Shown here one piece after another: positions 1 through 8,545 of a stretch of 60,303 nt of DNA. Where the stretch lies: positions 1 through 60,303 of the forward strand of contig JAWKLZ010000004.1 in NCBI GenBank assembly GCA_041392475.1. Reading direction: 5' to 3'. A program made the translations under genes and the position numbers. The first letter of the stretch is position 1. The number at the start of each line of letters is the position of its first letter. The notes beneath the pieces are model-generated. The model searched no databases, was not told where the DNA came from, and saw nothing but the letters and a program-made list of their open reading frames with translations. This DNA is from Chitinophagales bacterium. Lineage in GTDB: Bacteria; Bacteroidota; Bacteroidia; Chitinophagales; UBA2359.

Positions 1-10
1 AGATACCAAT

Positions 11-661
11 TCAATTCACCGAAAAAGCACTCAAATATTCCACCAATTTCTCATATTGAGGCATCATTTTGTCCCGTAAGGAATGTCTTTGTAGTACAAT
101 ATGATAGGCTTGAATCAATGTAGGAAGCTGCGGATTATGAGCCATTTGTGCGATGATGACTCCTTTGATACAACGATGCGACTCATTGAAGATAAACCGA
201 GAAGGTTTTTCGGGATAGCGGTTGATGAGTTTGTCAATCGCAGAAATTTGTGAATTGTCCTCCATAAAATCGAAAGCAATTTCCTTCAAAAAATCTTGTA
301 TTTTTTTACAAGCCTCTACCAACTCTGCTTGATTCTCCACTTTGAATCGAAAATAAGGTTGCCCCATTATTCGTCCGTAGGTACTGAGTATGGTATGTGA
401 TTCTTCATGATAGTCTTTGAGTGTAAGGGTGAATTGATTGGCGAGTTTTTCGACTATATCTATTCGTACCCCTACGCTTAATTCAATCCAAAAAGTTTGT
501 TCGTTTTCCAGAATTGTGAATATACAGTCTTGAAAACCGCCCTGAAATTCTTTTTTGAATTGTAGGTATTTTGGATTATCTATATAGGTGAACCCTGCCG
601 TTTTGAATTTCGGACTAAGGGATTGTTGTATAAGGCTTTGTATGCTTGATTTGTTGAACAT
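11..661 (-). CDS. hypothetical protein, about 217 aa
   Basis: I do not recognise a family with confidence; the overall look (an N-terminal amphipathic helix, then a mixed alpha/beta domain with FWIELSVGVRIDI) is loosely like DUF4304-type cytosolic proteins, but this is only an impression. There is no signal peptide, no membrane segment and no catalytic motif. An in-frame ATG lies 24 bases further upstream (685), but the second Met (MFNKSSIQSLIQQSL) starts directly at the first helix and is preferred. It lies 45 bases downstream of the vWA gene on the same strand and may be co-transcribed with it. The stop is at the extreme left edge of the window, and the gene is complete. Confidence 0.6.
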   Translation of the reverse strand: MFNKSSIQSLIQQSLSPKFKTAGFTYIDNPKYLQFKKEFQGGFQDCIFTILENEQTFWIELSVGVRIDIVEKLANQFTLTLKDYHEESHTILSTYGRIMGQPYFRFKVENQAELVEACKKIQDFLKEIAFDFMEDNSQISAIDKLINRYPEKPSRFIFNESHRCIKGVIIAQMAHNPQLPTLIQAYHIVLQRHSLRDKMMPQYEKLVEYLSAFSVN

Positions 662-706
662 AAACGGTAATTTATGTGTAAACAAATGATAGAGGATTTA
701 GGTTGT

Positions 707-1984
707 TTACCGTTTCTTTCTTGACATATAATTTGATCCTCTCGACATCTTTTGAACCATCATAAAATCCGTTTTAGGCATCTCTTTGAGGGTTTCCAAT
801 TTTTGTTCGTATGCCAAAATCTGCTCATATTGTCGCTGCAATTCTTCGGAGGCATAGAGGTTCATGTAGGCCTCCAAATAAGTTTTGGCCTGCTGCAAAA
901 GGGATTTGGCTTCATCGTATTGTTGTTTGTCAACGGCTTCCATGCACTGCTCATACAAATCATTGGCTACAAATAAGGCTACGTTTTGAAGGGCAAGGGA
1001 ATGAACTCCTGTTTGGTAAGTTTCTTGATTCTCTGTTATTTGAAGGGTTAAAGACAATTGTTCTTCAATGGTTTCCAATTTTTCTACCACATCTTCATAA
1101 CCCAACTGCAATTGGAAATGATAAGGAGCCTCAATGGGCTGTAAAACGTCAAAAGCAATGAGAATGGCCTTTTCTTCTTCTGCAAAAACATCGTTGAAAT
1201 TGACGGTAATATCTGATTGTCCAATCATTGCAGGATAGCCATACACTTTTTTAGGACGAAAATGACTGTTCGGAAATTGAAGCGTAAGTTTGGTGTTTTG
1301 GGCAACAACCGACAACAAACCTTCCAATTCTTTGGCGAAAATTTGAGGAATTTGGTCGGGTTTTTCGATAAAATAATAATTTGCACCGCCAAATTCAGAA
1401 AGTTGTGTCATCAGCAATTCGTTGAAGTCTGCCCCAACGCCAAAAGTGGAAAGGGCGATTCCCTGATCTCTAAATTTCTTTTGAGCGATTTGCTGCAATC
1501 GATCAGGTTCGGTAATGCCTTGATTGGCAAGTCCATTGGAGAGTAAAAGTGTTCGGTTTACAAAGCCCGATTGTTGGGTGTTTTTGACCTGATTATAACC
1601 TTCCAACATGCCACCACTTAGATTGGTCATGCCTCTGGCTTTAATGGTGGTGACTTTTCGGTGTAGATTGGCTTTGTCGGTCACGAGAGTGGATGCGCTG
1701 ACCACATCTACTTCATTGTCATATTGAACGATAGAAAGGTAATCGTTGGAATTGAGGTTGTCAATCACAAAATCGACGGCTTTTTTGACATAGTTGAGCT
1801 TATCGCCTTCCATAGAACCGCTTCTATCAACGACTAAAGAAATGTTCAATGGAACTCGTTCTTGAGCAGTCGGTGCTTTCCCTGCTTTGAGGGTCGCATA
1901 GAGGTAAATTTCACGCTTGTTGCTACCTTGAAAAAAGTAGGCATTGTCTAAGTGTGCAGAAAATTGGAGGATGTTTGACGGCAT
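707..1984 (-). CDS. von Willebrand factor A (vWA) domain protein
   Basis: A 425-residue protein with a vWA fold. The MIDAS metal-binding motif DRSGS is at residues 53-57, and the rest of the domain runs to about residue 220 with the expected second Thr region (KARGMTNLSGG) and the LLLSNGLANQG strand. The C-terminal third is helical with a Gln/Glu-rich coiled segment and a basic tail. No signal peptide or membrane segment follows the chosen start (MPSNILQFSAHL), so it probably acts in the cytosol in metal-dependent protein-protein contacts. A longer frame begins at 2056, but its extra 24 residues look non-coding and the chosen ATG matches the usual start of this family. The partner is unknown; no MoxR-type ATPase is nearby. 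Confidence 0.8.
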   Translation of the reverse strand: MPSNILQFSAHLDNAYFFQGSNKREIYLYATLKAGKAPTAQERVPLNISLVVDRSGSMEGDKLNYVKKAVDFVIDNLNSNDYLSIVQYDNEVDVVSASTLVTDKANLHRKVTTIKARGMTNLSGGMLEGYNQVKNTQQSGFVNRTLLLSNGLANQGITEPDRLQQIAQKKFRDQGIALSTFGVGADFNELLMTQLSEFGGANYYFIEKPDQIPQIFAKELEGLLSVVAQNTKLTLQFPNSHFRPKKVYGYPAMIGQSDITVNFNDVFAEEEKAILIAFDVLQPIEAPYHFQLQLGYEDVVEKLETIEEQLSLTLQITENQETYQTGVHSLALQNVALFVANDLYEQCMEAVDKQQYDEAKSLLQQAKTYLEAYMNLYASEELQRQYEQILAYEQKLETLKEMPKTDFMMVQKMSRGSNYMSRKKR

Positions 1985-2078
1985 TATTGTTGGTTTTAAT
2001 GGGTTAATGAAAAGAGTGAAATTTGTATTCACCCACCAAACAACGAATAATGGCACGGCTAAAGTTCCTTAGAATGGA

Positions 2079-2504
2079 TTAATCTGCATCTTCTTCGTCA
2101 AAATCATCGTAAAAATCATCCAATACCCGCCGCTCCTTTTTGGTTGGTCGCCCTGTTCCTCTTTCACGAGTCCCCGCAGGATATTCCCAAAAAGCTGATT
2201 TTTGCAGCTCACTTGGAGTACGGGGAATAGGAGGAGGAGAAAAGTCTTCGTAACATTCGACTGCAAGTTTTGCACTGACCCTTTTTTCAATCAATTTGAC
2301 TACCTTCAATACTTTCTTTTCTTGTCCTTTTTGGGAGGAGATGGTATCTCCAACTTGCACCATTCTGGAAGATTTTACACTTTTTCCTTCAATTTTTACA
2401 CGGCCTGCTTTGCACGCATCGCTTGCTAAGGTGCGGGTTTTGAATACCCGTACTGCCCACAACCATTTGTCTACCCGTACTTTTGATTCTGAATTATCTG
2501 ACAT
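2079..2504 (-). CDS. hslR: S4-domain RNA-binding protein, Hsp15/HslR-like
   Basis: A 141-residue protein with an S4 RNA-binding domain at residues 8-70 (VRVDKWLWAVRVFKTRTLA, GRVKIEGK, VGDTI), followed by the basic/acidic tail typical of Hsp15-like proteins. In E. coli, Hsp15 binds free 50S subunits carrying nascent chains and helps recycle stalled subunits; the same role is inferred here. The C-terminus is rich in Arg/Lys (TRERGTGRPTKKERR) then strongly acidic. It is on the same strand as the vWA gene, 94 bases apart. A long imperfect hairpin lies about 30 bases upstream of the start. Confidence 0.85.
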   Translation of the reverse strand: MSDNSESKVRVDKWLWAVRVFKTRTLASDACKAGRVKIEGKSVKSSRMVQVGDTISSQKGQEKKVLKVVKLIEKRVSAKLAVECYEDFSPPPIPRTPSELQKSAFWEYPAGTRERGTGRPTKKERRVLDDFYDDFDEEDAD

Positions 2505-2532
2505 ACATTGATTCTATTTCATACTGGATGGT

Positions 2533-2565
2533 AACTAAACAATGCCAATATAGCAATGTTTAGTT
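2533..2565. other. inverted repeat upstream of the S4-protein gene
   Basis: Nine-base arms AACTAAACA and TGTTTAGTT, extended inward after one mismatch by TGC/GCA around a 7-base loop. It has no adjoining T-run, so it is not a typical intrinsic terminator. It sits 28 bases upstream of the hslR-like start on the minus strand and could be an operator or leader structure; the function is unknown. Confidence 0.4.
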
Positions 2566-2779
2566 GGTCAAACCAACATCATTCTAAGAAAAAAAGTTGC
2601 AATTGTGGGAATTAATTATTGAGGTTTAGGTTTGAATTTATAATTTGAAGTATAGCCAGTATAGAAAAAAATGTTCTTTTGACTTGGCGGGAAAGTAGGT
2701 TTTTAAGGGTATAACAATGTCATTAATTCGACAGAAAATTTGTTGAAAATCAATGATTGTTAAGGGGTTGAAACGATTC

Positions 2780-2850
2780 TAAGTGGACTGGACTATACCT
2801 GCGACCTTCCCAATGATTTGGGACTGATATTCTAACGAGTTGCCTGTCGA
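2780..2850 (-). pseudogene. degenerate tRNA-like sequence
   Basis: Read on the minus strand, this stretch keeps several tRNA landmarks found in the intact tRNA-Asp 70 bases away: a D-arm-like CGTTAGAAT, an anticodon-stem-like TCCCA/TGGGA pair, then AGGTCGCAGG and GTCCAGTCCACTTAG, which parallels AGGTCGCGGG and GTCCAGACCGCTTAG of the real gene. The T-loop (TTCGAAT in the true gene) is lost, the anticodon loop would have only six bases, and no 5' acceptor strand pairs. I infer a decayed tRNA copy or the relic of an integration event at the tRNA locus. A chance resemblance cannot be ruled out. Confidence 0.4.
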
Positions 2851-2865
2851 TTCAATTAGTTGAAT

Positions 2866-2902
2866 AAAAAAACCCTTGCAAATTATTCATTTACAAGGGT
2901 TA
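2866..2902 (-). terminator. intrinsic terminator of tRNA-Asp
   Basis: A near-perfect hairpin, AACCCTTG...CAAGGGTT extended by an AT-rich stem, is followed on the minus strand by a run of seven T. It starts about 17 bases after the 3' end of the tRNA, so it terminates the tRNA transcript. Confidence 0.8.
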
Positions 2903-2917
2903 TGAACCGCATCTAAG

Positions 2918-2991
2918 CGGTCTGGACGGGATTCGAACCCGCGACCTCCTGCGTGACAGGCAGGCATTCTAACCAGCTGAACTACCAAACC
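2918..2991 (-). tRNA. tRNA-Asp (GTC)
   Basis: A 74-base tRNA. The acceptor stem GGTTTGG pairs with CCAGACC (one G-U), discriminator G. The D-arm holds AGCTGGTTAGA, the anticodon arm CCTGC-CTGTCAC-GCAGG reads GTC (Asp), and the T-arm is CGGGTTCGAATCCCG. CCA is not encoded. It stands alone with its own promoter upstream and terminator downstream. Confidence 0.96.
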
Positions 2992-3036
2992 GAACTAGAA
3001 TTATAGTCGTTTGCCAACGTTTCCGTTAGCGTGTGC

Positions 3037-3067
3037 AAATATAGAACGTTTTCTAATAAACACACAA
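3037..3067 (-). promoter_or_regulatory. promoter of tRNA-Asp
   Basis: On the minus strand TATATTTG (3037-3044) matches the Bacteroidota -7 box TAnnTTTG exactly, with TTG at 3065-3067 after a 20-base spacer as the -33 element. This would give a start near 3030 and a leader of about 40 bases before the tRNA. This is the clearest promoter in the window. Confidence 0.55.
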
Positions 3068-3088
3068 GTTTTTGAAAAAAAAAGCCAA

Positions 3089-4474
3089 TTATTTTTTATT
3101 TTTTTCCTCCGACAACCACCATTCATTAAAAGACTGTTTCGCCACCTTTGGCAATAGCCGCCTATCACCCCAACTATTGCCGAAAGCCAAACGAAAAAGA
3201 AAGTTCTTCGCAAAAGCTCCACCTCGATTCATCATTTTTCTGTCCAACATCGTTTTCGACCAGATAGACCAAATGAAAGTTTCTGTCTGAGCCGCAAATT
3301 CTTGCTCTATCGCATCCCGTCGATTATAGAGTAATAAATTGTGTAGATTGATATTTACCGCACAAGCTTCTGAGCAATTCCCGCAGAGCGAGGAGGCCTG
3401 ACTCAAATGACCAAAATCTTTTTGTCCTTTCAGGTGTGGCGTAATCACCGAACCAATTGGACCACTATAAGTTGTACCATAAGTATGCCCTCCGATTGTT
3501 TTGTAAACAGGACAAGCATTGAGGCAAGCACCGCAGCGAATACAGTAGAGTGCTTCTCTTTTTTCGATGTCAGCCAACAATTTTGTGCGATTGTTGTCGA
3601 GCAAAATTACGTACATTTCCTCCGGGCCGTCCGTTTCGTTCGGTTGACGGGGGCCGAGAAATAGGGTGTTGTAAACGCTGATTTTTTGACCCGTCCCAAA
3701 AGTAGCAAGCAAAGGGAGATAATCCGATAGGTCATTGAAGGAAGGAATTACTTTTTCTAAACCTACAATGGCGATATGCACTTTTGGAAAAGCGGTGGTC
3801 ATTCTGGCATTTCCTTCGTTTTCGGTGATAGAAATTGCTCCAATATCTGCCACAATAAAGTTGGCTCCTGTGATGCCAATATCTGCATCCATATATTTCT
3901 GCCTTAATTTTTCACGGGCTACCATGGTGAGTTGAGAAGGTGTTGCATCGAGAGGAGTATTGAGTTTTTCGTGGAAAAGTTTGGCAACGTCTTCTTTGGA
4001 TTTGTGCATTGCAGGAGTGACGATGTGGTAGGGTTTTTCTCCTGCCAGTTGTACAATGTATTCCCCTAAATCCGTTTCTGCTACTTCAATGCCCAGCTTT
4101 TCCAAATGTTCGTTTAATTCGATTTCTTCGGTTGCCATAGACTTCGATTTGACCACCAACTTGGCATTTTTGGATTTCACGATTTCTTCAATGGCAGCCA
4201 ATGCCTGTTCGGTCGTTTCAGCCCAAATCACCTTGCCGCCTCTTTTGGTAAATTGACGTTCAAACTGTTCTAAATTTTCCCCTAAGTTTTCAATCGCTTC
4301 CCACTTCGTATTTTTTGCCCATTTGCGAGCCGCTTCTAAATGAGTATATTGCGCTTTGCCTTTTTCGACTGTTGCTGCATATTTTCCCATATTAAATTGT
4401 ATGGTTTTGCGGTGTTTGGAGTCGAAGGCCTTTTTTTCGGCAGCTGCTTTGAAGTTTGTTAGGTTGTTAGACAT
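3089..4474 (-). CDS. lutB: lactate-utilization iron-sulfur protein LutB
   Basis: A 461-residue protein of the LutB/LldF family. An N-terminal LUD domain (about residues 60-300) is followed by two ferredoxin-like cysteine clusters: C311, C314, C317, C321 (CIRCGACLNACPVY) and C364, C367, C371 (CGNCSEAC), which should hold two 4Fe-4S centres. LutB works with LutA and LutC in the membrane-associated complex that oxidises L-lactate to pyruvate. Neither partner is next to it: the upstream neighbour is divergent and downstream lies tRNA-Asp. The rest of the complex must therefore be encoded elsewhere, or this LutB has another partner. The length is normal for the family. Confidence 0.92.
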   Translation of the reverse strand: MSNNLTNFKAAAEKKAFDSKHRKTIQFNMGKYAATVEKGKAQYTHLEAARKWAKNTKWEAIENLGENLEQFERQFTKRGGKVIWAETTEQALAAIEEIVKSKNAKLVVKSKSMATEEIELNEHLEKLGIEVAETDLGEYIVQLAGEKPYHIVTPAMHKSKEDVAKLFHEKLNTPLDATPSQLTMVAREKLRQKYMDADIGITGANFIVADIGAISITENEGNARMTTAFPKVHIAIVGLEKVIPSFNDLSDYLPLLATFGTGQKISVYNTLFLGPRQPNETDGPEEMYVILLDNNRTKLLADIEKREALYCIRCGACLNACPVYKTIGGHTYGTTYSGPIGSVITPHLKGQKDFGHLSQASSLCGNCSEACAVNINLHNLLLYNRRDAIEQEFAAQTETFIWSIWSKTMLDRKMMNRGGAFAKNFLFRLAFGNSWGDRRLLPKVAKQSFNEWWLSEEKNKK

Positions 4475-4642
4475 ATTTGAAGATACATTCTTTTATTGTC
4501 ATGTAAATGCAATTGCAAGCTAAACAAAATACCAGATAGTTTCGAAGGCATCCTGTATTTCTGAAAAAATATTGCTTTATTAGGCCAAACTATTTCATCA
4601 ATTTCGTATTATTACTTTTTCAAAACTCAAAAAATATAAATA

Positions 4643-4996
4643 ATGAAAGCTCATACAGCAAGTTTGATAAATGCCGTTTTGTTGATTGTACTGGGTGCTT
4701 GGGGTTATTTTGGTTCTGCCACTCCTTCCCCAACGGCTTTGATTCCTGTAATATTTGGCGTTATACTCGTAGCTATGAATAGTGGTGTAAAAAAGGAAAA
4801 CAAAATTATTGCTCACCTTGCAGTGTTGCTTACCTTATTAATTCTCTTTGGCCTGGTGAAACCACTGATGGGGGCAATGGATAGAGATGATGCGATGGCA
4901 ATAGTAAGAGTAGGGGTGATGATACTTTCGACTATTGTGGCTTTGGTTTATTTCATCAAGAGTTTTATTGATGCCAGAAAAAGCCGTCAGGCATAG
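4643..4996 (+). CDS. small integral membrane protein, 117 aa
   Basis: Four hydrophobic segments are visible (about residues 7-24, 31-45, 56-75 and 88-107) separated by short polar loops (NSGVKKENK, GAMDRDDA), ending in a basic tail DARKSRQA that suggests a cytosolic C-terminus. The composition resembles small TMEM14-like or DoxX-like inner membrane proteins, but no diagnostic motif is present, so I give no function. It is divergent from lutB and followed by a strong hairpin terminator. Confidence 0.65.
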   Translation: MKAHTASLINAVLLIVLGAWGYFGSATPSPTALIPVIFGVILVAMNSGVKKENKIIAHLAVLLTLLILFGLVKPLMGAMDRDDAMAIVRVGVMILSTIVALVYFIKSFIDARKSRQA

Positions 4997-5053
4997 TCTA
5001 ATTAAAGACAAAACGAAGGGGCGTAAATTTTCTCTTTCGGTTGAATATCATAA

Positions 5054-5092
5054 AAAAAGCCAAGTTTCGTAGAATAAAGAAACTTGGCTTTT
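5054..5092. terminator. bidirectional intrinsic terminator
   Basis: Arms AAAAGCCAAGTTTC and GAAACTTGGCTTTT around a 10-base loop, flanked by A-runs on the left and T-runs on the right. It serves the small membrane protein gene from the left and the TonB receptor operon from the right. Confidence 0.85.
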
Positions 5093-5098
5093 GTATTG

Positions 5099-5248
5099 TT
5101 AATCATTTTTTGGTTTAATCCACTCCTTTCCAAATTTAGACTTGACCAAACTCAATGTATCTGCGGTCATAAATACTTTTTTTGCAGTAGTGTCTAAAAA
5201 AGAACGTTGAATATTAAGTGTGTTCCACAGTCTTTGTTTTACTTCAAT
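5099..5248 (-). other. open frame downstream of the TonB receptor (possible small ORF or gene relic)
   Basis: On the minus strand a frame stays open for 49 codons, starting inside the last codons of the TonB receptor gene (in another frame) and ending at a TAA 7 bases before the terminator hairpin. The C-terminal part reads like real protein (MTADTLSLVKSKFGKEWIK) and contains an ATG at 5170, giving a 23-residue peptide. There is no start codon for the whole frame. It may be a translated micro-ORF, the tail of a decayed gene, or chance. Confidence 0.25.
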
Positions 5249-7815
5249 CTATACCTCAATCCCCCATACACCATCCTTCCAAAAATAGGTCCCCAAACCA
5301 AAGAGCTATCAAAATATTCTCCGAAAGGGTCGCTACTTGCGATAATGGGGTTTTCTTGTCGGAAATGGAACAAATTCTCTGCTCCTACATAGACTTCAAA
5401 ACGCTCTGCCCAACTTTTGGTGACTTGCGTATTGGCCGTAAAAAAAGCGGGTGAATAGGTTTCCAAGCGATAAGGTTCAGGGTTGCTTACCGTTGAAGGA
5501 ATCCGTTTTTCACCTTGCCAATTGAGCGTGAAGTCAAACTTCCATTCGCTTTCAGTGTGGTAGCCCAAATTGATGAACGCCCGATGTTTGGAAGTTAATG
5601 GTTTCTGTAATAAATTACCATCGAAGGTCATTTTTACATCATTCAGGCGATACGCCAAGCGCACATCCAATCTCGGTAGAATTTCCATGTCCACTTGTGC
5701 CTGCAAACTGTTGGAGTAAGATTTTCCATCGAGGTTGTAAAGATGCAATTCTTGGGGACTTTGTTCGTAATCTGCAATGATTTGATTCACAAAATGGGTG
5801 CGGTAATAATCCAGACCCAAACTTGCTGTTTTTTCGCCAAGAGTAATTTCTTGCGTCAAATTCAAACCAAAATTCCAAGCCACTTCTGCATCCAAACCAT
5901 AGGGTAAATCTGTGTTTTGATGGTCAATAATGATGCTGCGATTGGAGGCAAAAACGCCGATGTTTTCTGCAAAAATATTGGCTGTTTTTTGTCCACGACC
6001 CATTGAAGCCCGCAAAACCGTTTTTTCAGTAGGCGCATACCGCAAGTGCATACGAGGAGTAGCGAAAAAGCCGTAGTTGTTGTGGTAATCGCCTCTAAGT
6101 CCCACTACTGCGCTGAATTTTTCACTTTGGGTATAGGTGTATTCAAAATAAGCACCCGGCACAGCTTCGTTGCGTTCATATTGAGTAGATTCCACATTTT
6201 CATCAAATTTGTCGTACTGAAAACTCACCCCTGTTTTGAATTGGTGGTTGGTATTGTCAAAAATACTTTGGTAAATCAAGTTGGCATACAGTGATTTTTG
6301 TGTAGCATCGTAGTTTCTCAAACCAAAATAGGCTTTTTGGTCGTGGTGAACAACAGAAAACTGAGAACCAAAACTGGAAAAAGGTTTTTTCGGAAAAACC
6401 TTACCCATTTTGAGCCATCCTTCAAAGCGGTTTGTTTCAATATTTGCACGCCACAACCCAATTCCAATCCGCTTATTCCCACCGTCAAAAATTTCCTGTC
6501 CACTCGTATTGTCCACCAAAGTTGCTTTTACGCCAAATTGCCCTTCCAAACCATTCTTGCCCGTAAATTTCCAGCGATTGATAGCAATGAATTGATTGCC
6601 AGTTGGATTGTCCAAAAAACCATCCTCATTTTTATCGAATTTTGCTTGTTGGTATTTGCCGTGCAACAAAAGACCTGTCTGCCATTTGTCGCTCAAACGG
6701 TGACTAAAATTGGCATTTGCCTCCAAACGTCCGCCTTCATTGGCGTATAGATTCAAATACACTTTTTCGCTGTTTTGGGGCTTTTTGAGTTCCACATTTA
6801 TTTGTCCTGCAATGCTTTCAAAGCCATTGACGACCGAGCCTGTGCCTTTGTTGAGCTGGATACCCTCAATCCAATGCCCTGGCGTATAAGTAAAACCATA
6901 CAAAGCCGCCAAACCTCGAATATTGGGCATGTTTTCCCGCCCAATTTGGACATAAGGGCCTGCCAAACCCAACATTTGAATCTGTCGTGTGCCTGTGACT
7001 GCATCCGTAAAACTCACATCTACCGAAGGATTGGTTTCAAAACTTTCGGACAGATTGCAGCAAGCAGCTTTCAACAATTCTCCTTCCCCGATTTGTTGGG
7101 TTTTGATGGGATTGAGGAACGAAACTTCGGTTGTTTTCTTGCGGTAAGCTACTTCAATTTCCTCCAATGTGAGACTGTTTTCCAGTTCTATTTGCACGTT
7201 GGACAAACCTTCCATGTTGAGTGTATCGCTTCCTAAGCCCACAAAACTGACTACTAACCAGTTGGTTTCGGAAGTTTTAGGTAGGTAAAACTGTCCATTT
7301 TCGTCGGTCGTTGTACCGATGATGGTATTCGCCCAATACACATTGGCACTGTATAAGGGTTGCAAATTTTCGTTTTCGTCTGCGGCATAGACTTTTCCTT
7401 TGAGTTCTCCTAATTCTATGTGGATAGTTGAATTGTTGCTATTTGATGCTTCCTCCTTATGGGATTCAATGACGGCTTCTGAACGGTATTTACAACATCC
7501 ATGCAGGTTGTTATAGACTTCATCGCTTGCTTTCACTTTCTCGGTGTCGTGTCCTACGGATGCAAGGTTTTGGTGAAGTTGGTCTTCGTTGAAGTTTTTG
7601 GGATGGAAGGAAACTTGTAGCTGTTTGGTTGATACATTCCAATCAGCCGTTTTTACGCCTTTGGTGTGAATAGCAGCATCTTCTATGCGTTTTTTACACA
7701 TTCCACAAACTCCGTTGACTTCCATAGTGAGAGAGTTGTCTTTTGGTTGGGCTGATAAATTGAAGTAAAGAAGGAATGTTGAAATGGCTAATAGCCATAG
7801 ATATATTGATTTCAT
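5239..7815 (-). CDS. TonB-dependent receptor with N-terminal heavy-metal-binding domain
   Basis: An 858-residue outer-membrane receptor. Residues 1-22 are a Sec signal peptide (MKSIYLWLLAISTFLLYFNL). Residues about 30-95 form an HMA-like metal-binding domain with the pair C37/C40 (NGVCGMCKK). A carboxypeptidase-like beta-sandwich (about 135-220) precedes the plug (SESFETNPSVDVSFTDAV) and the barrel, which ends in the aromatic-rich GGLRYRLK. Receptors of this build are associated with copper or other heavy-metal traffic in Bacteroidota; the substrate is inferred from the HMA domain. An open frame extends upstream to 7944, but those residues are non-coding in character and the signal peptide fixes the start at 7815. 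The small Cys/His-rich gene upstream is on the same strand. Confidence 0.9.
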   Translation of the reverse strand: MKSIYLWLLAISTFLLYFNLSAQPKDNSLTMEVNGVCGMCKKRIEDAAIHTKGVKTADWNVSTKQLQVSFHPKNFNEDQLHQNLASVGHDTEKVKASDEVYNNLHGCCKYRSEAVIESHKEEASNSNNSTIHIELGELKGKVYAADENENLQPLYSANVYWANTIIGTTTDENGQFYLPKTSETNWLVVSFVGLGSDTLNMEGLSNVQIELENSLTLEEIEVAYRKKTTEVSFLNPIKTQQIGEGELLKAACCNLSESFETNPSVDVSFTDAVTGTRQIQMLGLAGPYVQIGRENMPNIRGLAALYGFTYTPGHWIEGIQLNKGTGSVVNGFESIAGQINVELKKPQNSEKVYLNLYANEGGRLEANANFSHRLSDKWQTGLLLHGKYQQAKFDKNEDGFLDNPTGNQFIAINRWKFTGKNGLEGQFGVKATLVDNTSGQEIFDGGNKRIGIGLWRANIETNRFEGWLKMGKVFPKKPFSSFGSQFSVVHHDQKAYFGLRNYDATQKSLYANLIYQSIFDNTNHQFKTGVSFQYDKFDENVESTQYERNEAVPGAYFEYTYTQSEKFSAVVGLRGDYHNNYGFFATPRMHLRYAPTEKTVLRASMGRGQKTANIFAENIGVFASNRSIIIDHQNTDLPYGLDAEVAWNFGLNLTQEITLGEKTASLGLDYYRTHFVNQIIADYEQSPQELHLYNLDGKSYSNSLQAQVDMEILPRLDVRLAYRLNDVKMTFDGNLLQKPLTSKHRAFINLGYHTESEWKFDFTLNWQGEKRIPSTVSNPEPYRLETYSPAFFTANTQVTKSWAERFEVYVGAENLFHFRQENPIIASSDPFGEYFDSSLVWGPIFGRMVYGGLRYRLK

Positions 7816-8103
7816 TTTGATGTTTTTAATTGGTTGATAATGTGTTTTGAACCACAAAAGGCACAAAGAAGACAAAAGTTTTTGTGTTGCTGAACCATAG
7901 AAAAAAAGATAAAAGAGGTTTTCATTTCTCTTTTTTTTTCGCATTGTGTCTAACCTACGTTTCGGTCATATTTCACAGAGCATTGAAAATCAAATTTAAT
8001 AATAATTAAAAATCTATCAATTGAGATAAAAATAATTTCTTAATAATTTGATTTTCATTTTATTATAAAAAAAAATTATCGAAATGTAGGGTCTAAGAAA
8101 AAA

Positions 8104-8457
8104 TCAACCAATTTGTGGCGGTTGCCATATCGGACGAAAATACTCAAAGGAGTATTGAAAAGTAAAATGAGAAGTGGGAGAGAGGTTGTAAAGAATTCTG
8201 GGTGAAATGTTTATGAATATTTGTTGATGGATGGTAATATGAATATTACAACAAATACAACTGCAAGAGGAATTGCAATCGTGTTTTGTGTTGGAATCAT
8301 TCTTATTGTCGGTATGATTTGTTTGGCTGCAATGAGCATGAGGGTTCGTTTCCTGATGGTTTTCTTGTTGTAAGGTCATACAACAGAAACCATTGGAGGA
8401 AGGGCGAATGGTTAGCCCCAAAATGAACATAGCTAATATGATAGAGATAATTTTCAT
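8104..8457 (-). CDS. Cys/His-rich secreted protein, probable metal-handling partner
   Basis: A 117-residue protein with an N-terminal hydrophobic segment (MKIISIILAMFILGLTI), a central His/Cys/Asn-rich stretch with the cluster CNSSCSCICC, and a C-terminus FRPIWQPPQIG like the tails of small proteins that accompany HMA-type TonB receptors in Bacteroidota. I infer a periplasmic or surface protein that binds copper or another soft metal. It lies 288 bases upstream of the receptor on the same strand, so the two may share a transcript. TATATTTG on the minus strand at 8468-8475 fits a Bacteroidota -7 box. The family assignment is by feel, not by a named domain. Confidence 0.6.
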   Translation of the reverse strand: MKIISIILAMFILGLTIRPSSNGFCCMTLQQENHQETNPHAHCSQTNHTDNKNDSNTKHDCNSSCSCICCNIHITIHQQIFINISPRILYNLSPTSHFTFQYSFEYFRPIWQPPQIG

Positions 8458-8545
8458 GCAATTGCTGCAAATATAAACGAAATGGAGGAAACAGGTGTTG
8501 CAAAATTTGTACTTTCGGGTGCATAATCTTCAAATGTTATAGCAA

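Noticed and set aside
752..1546. Plus-strand frames across the vWA gene (752-976, 811-1161, 1217-1546)
   Set aside because: They are antisense to a gene with an intact MIDAS motif and have no recognisable protein features.
6298..6750. 150-codon plus-strand frame inside the metal TonB receptor
   Set aside because: Antisense to conserved barrel strands and of unnatural composition; a shadow frame.
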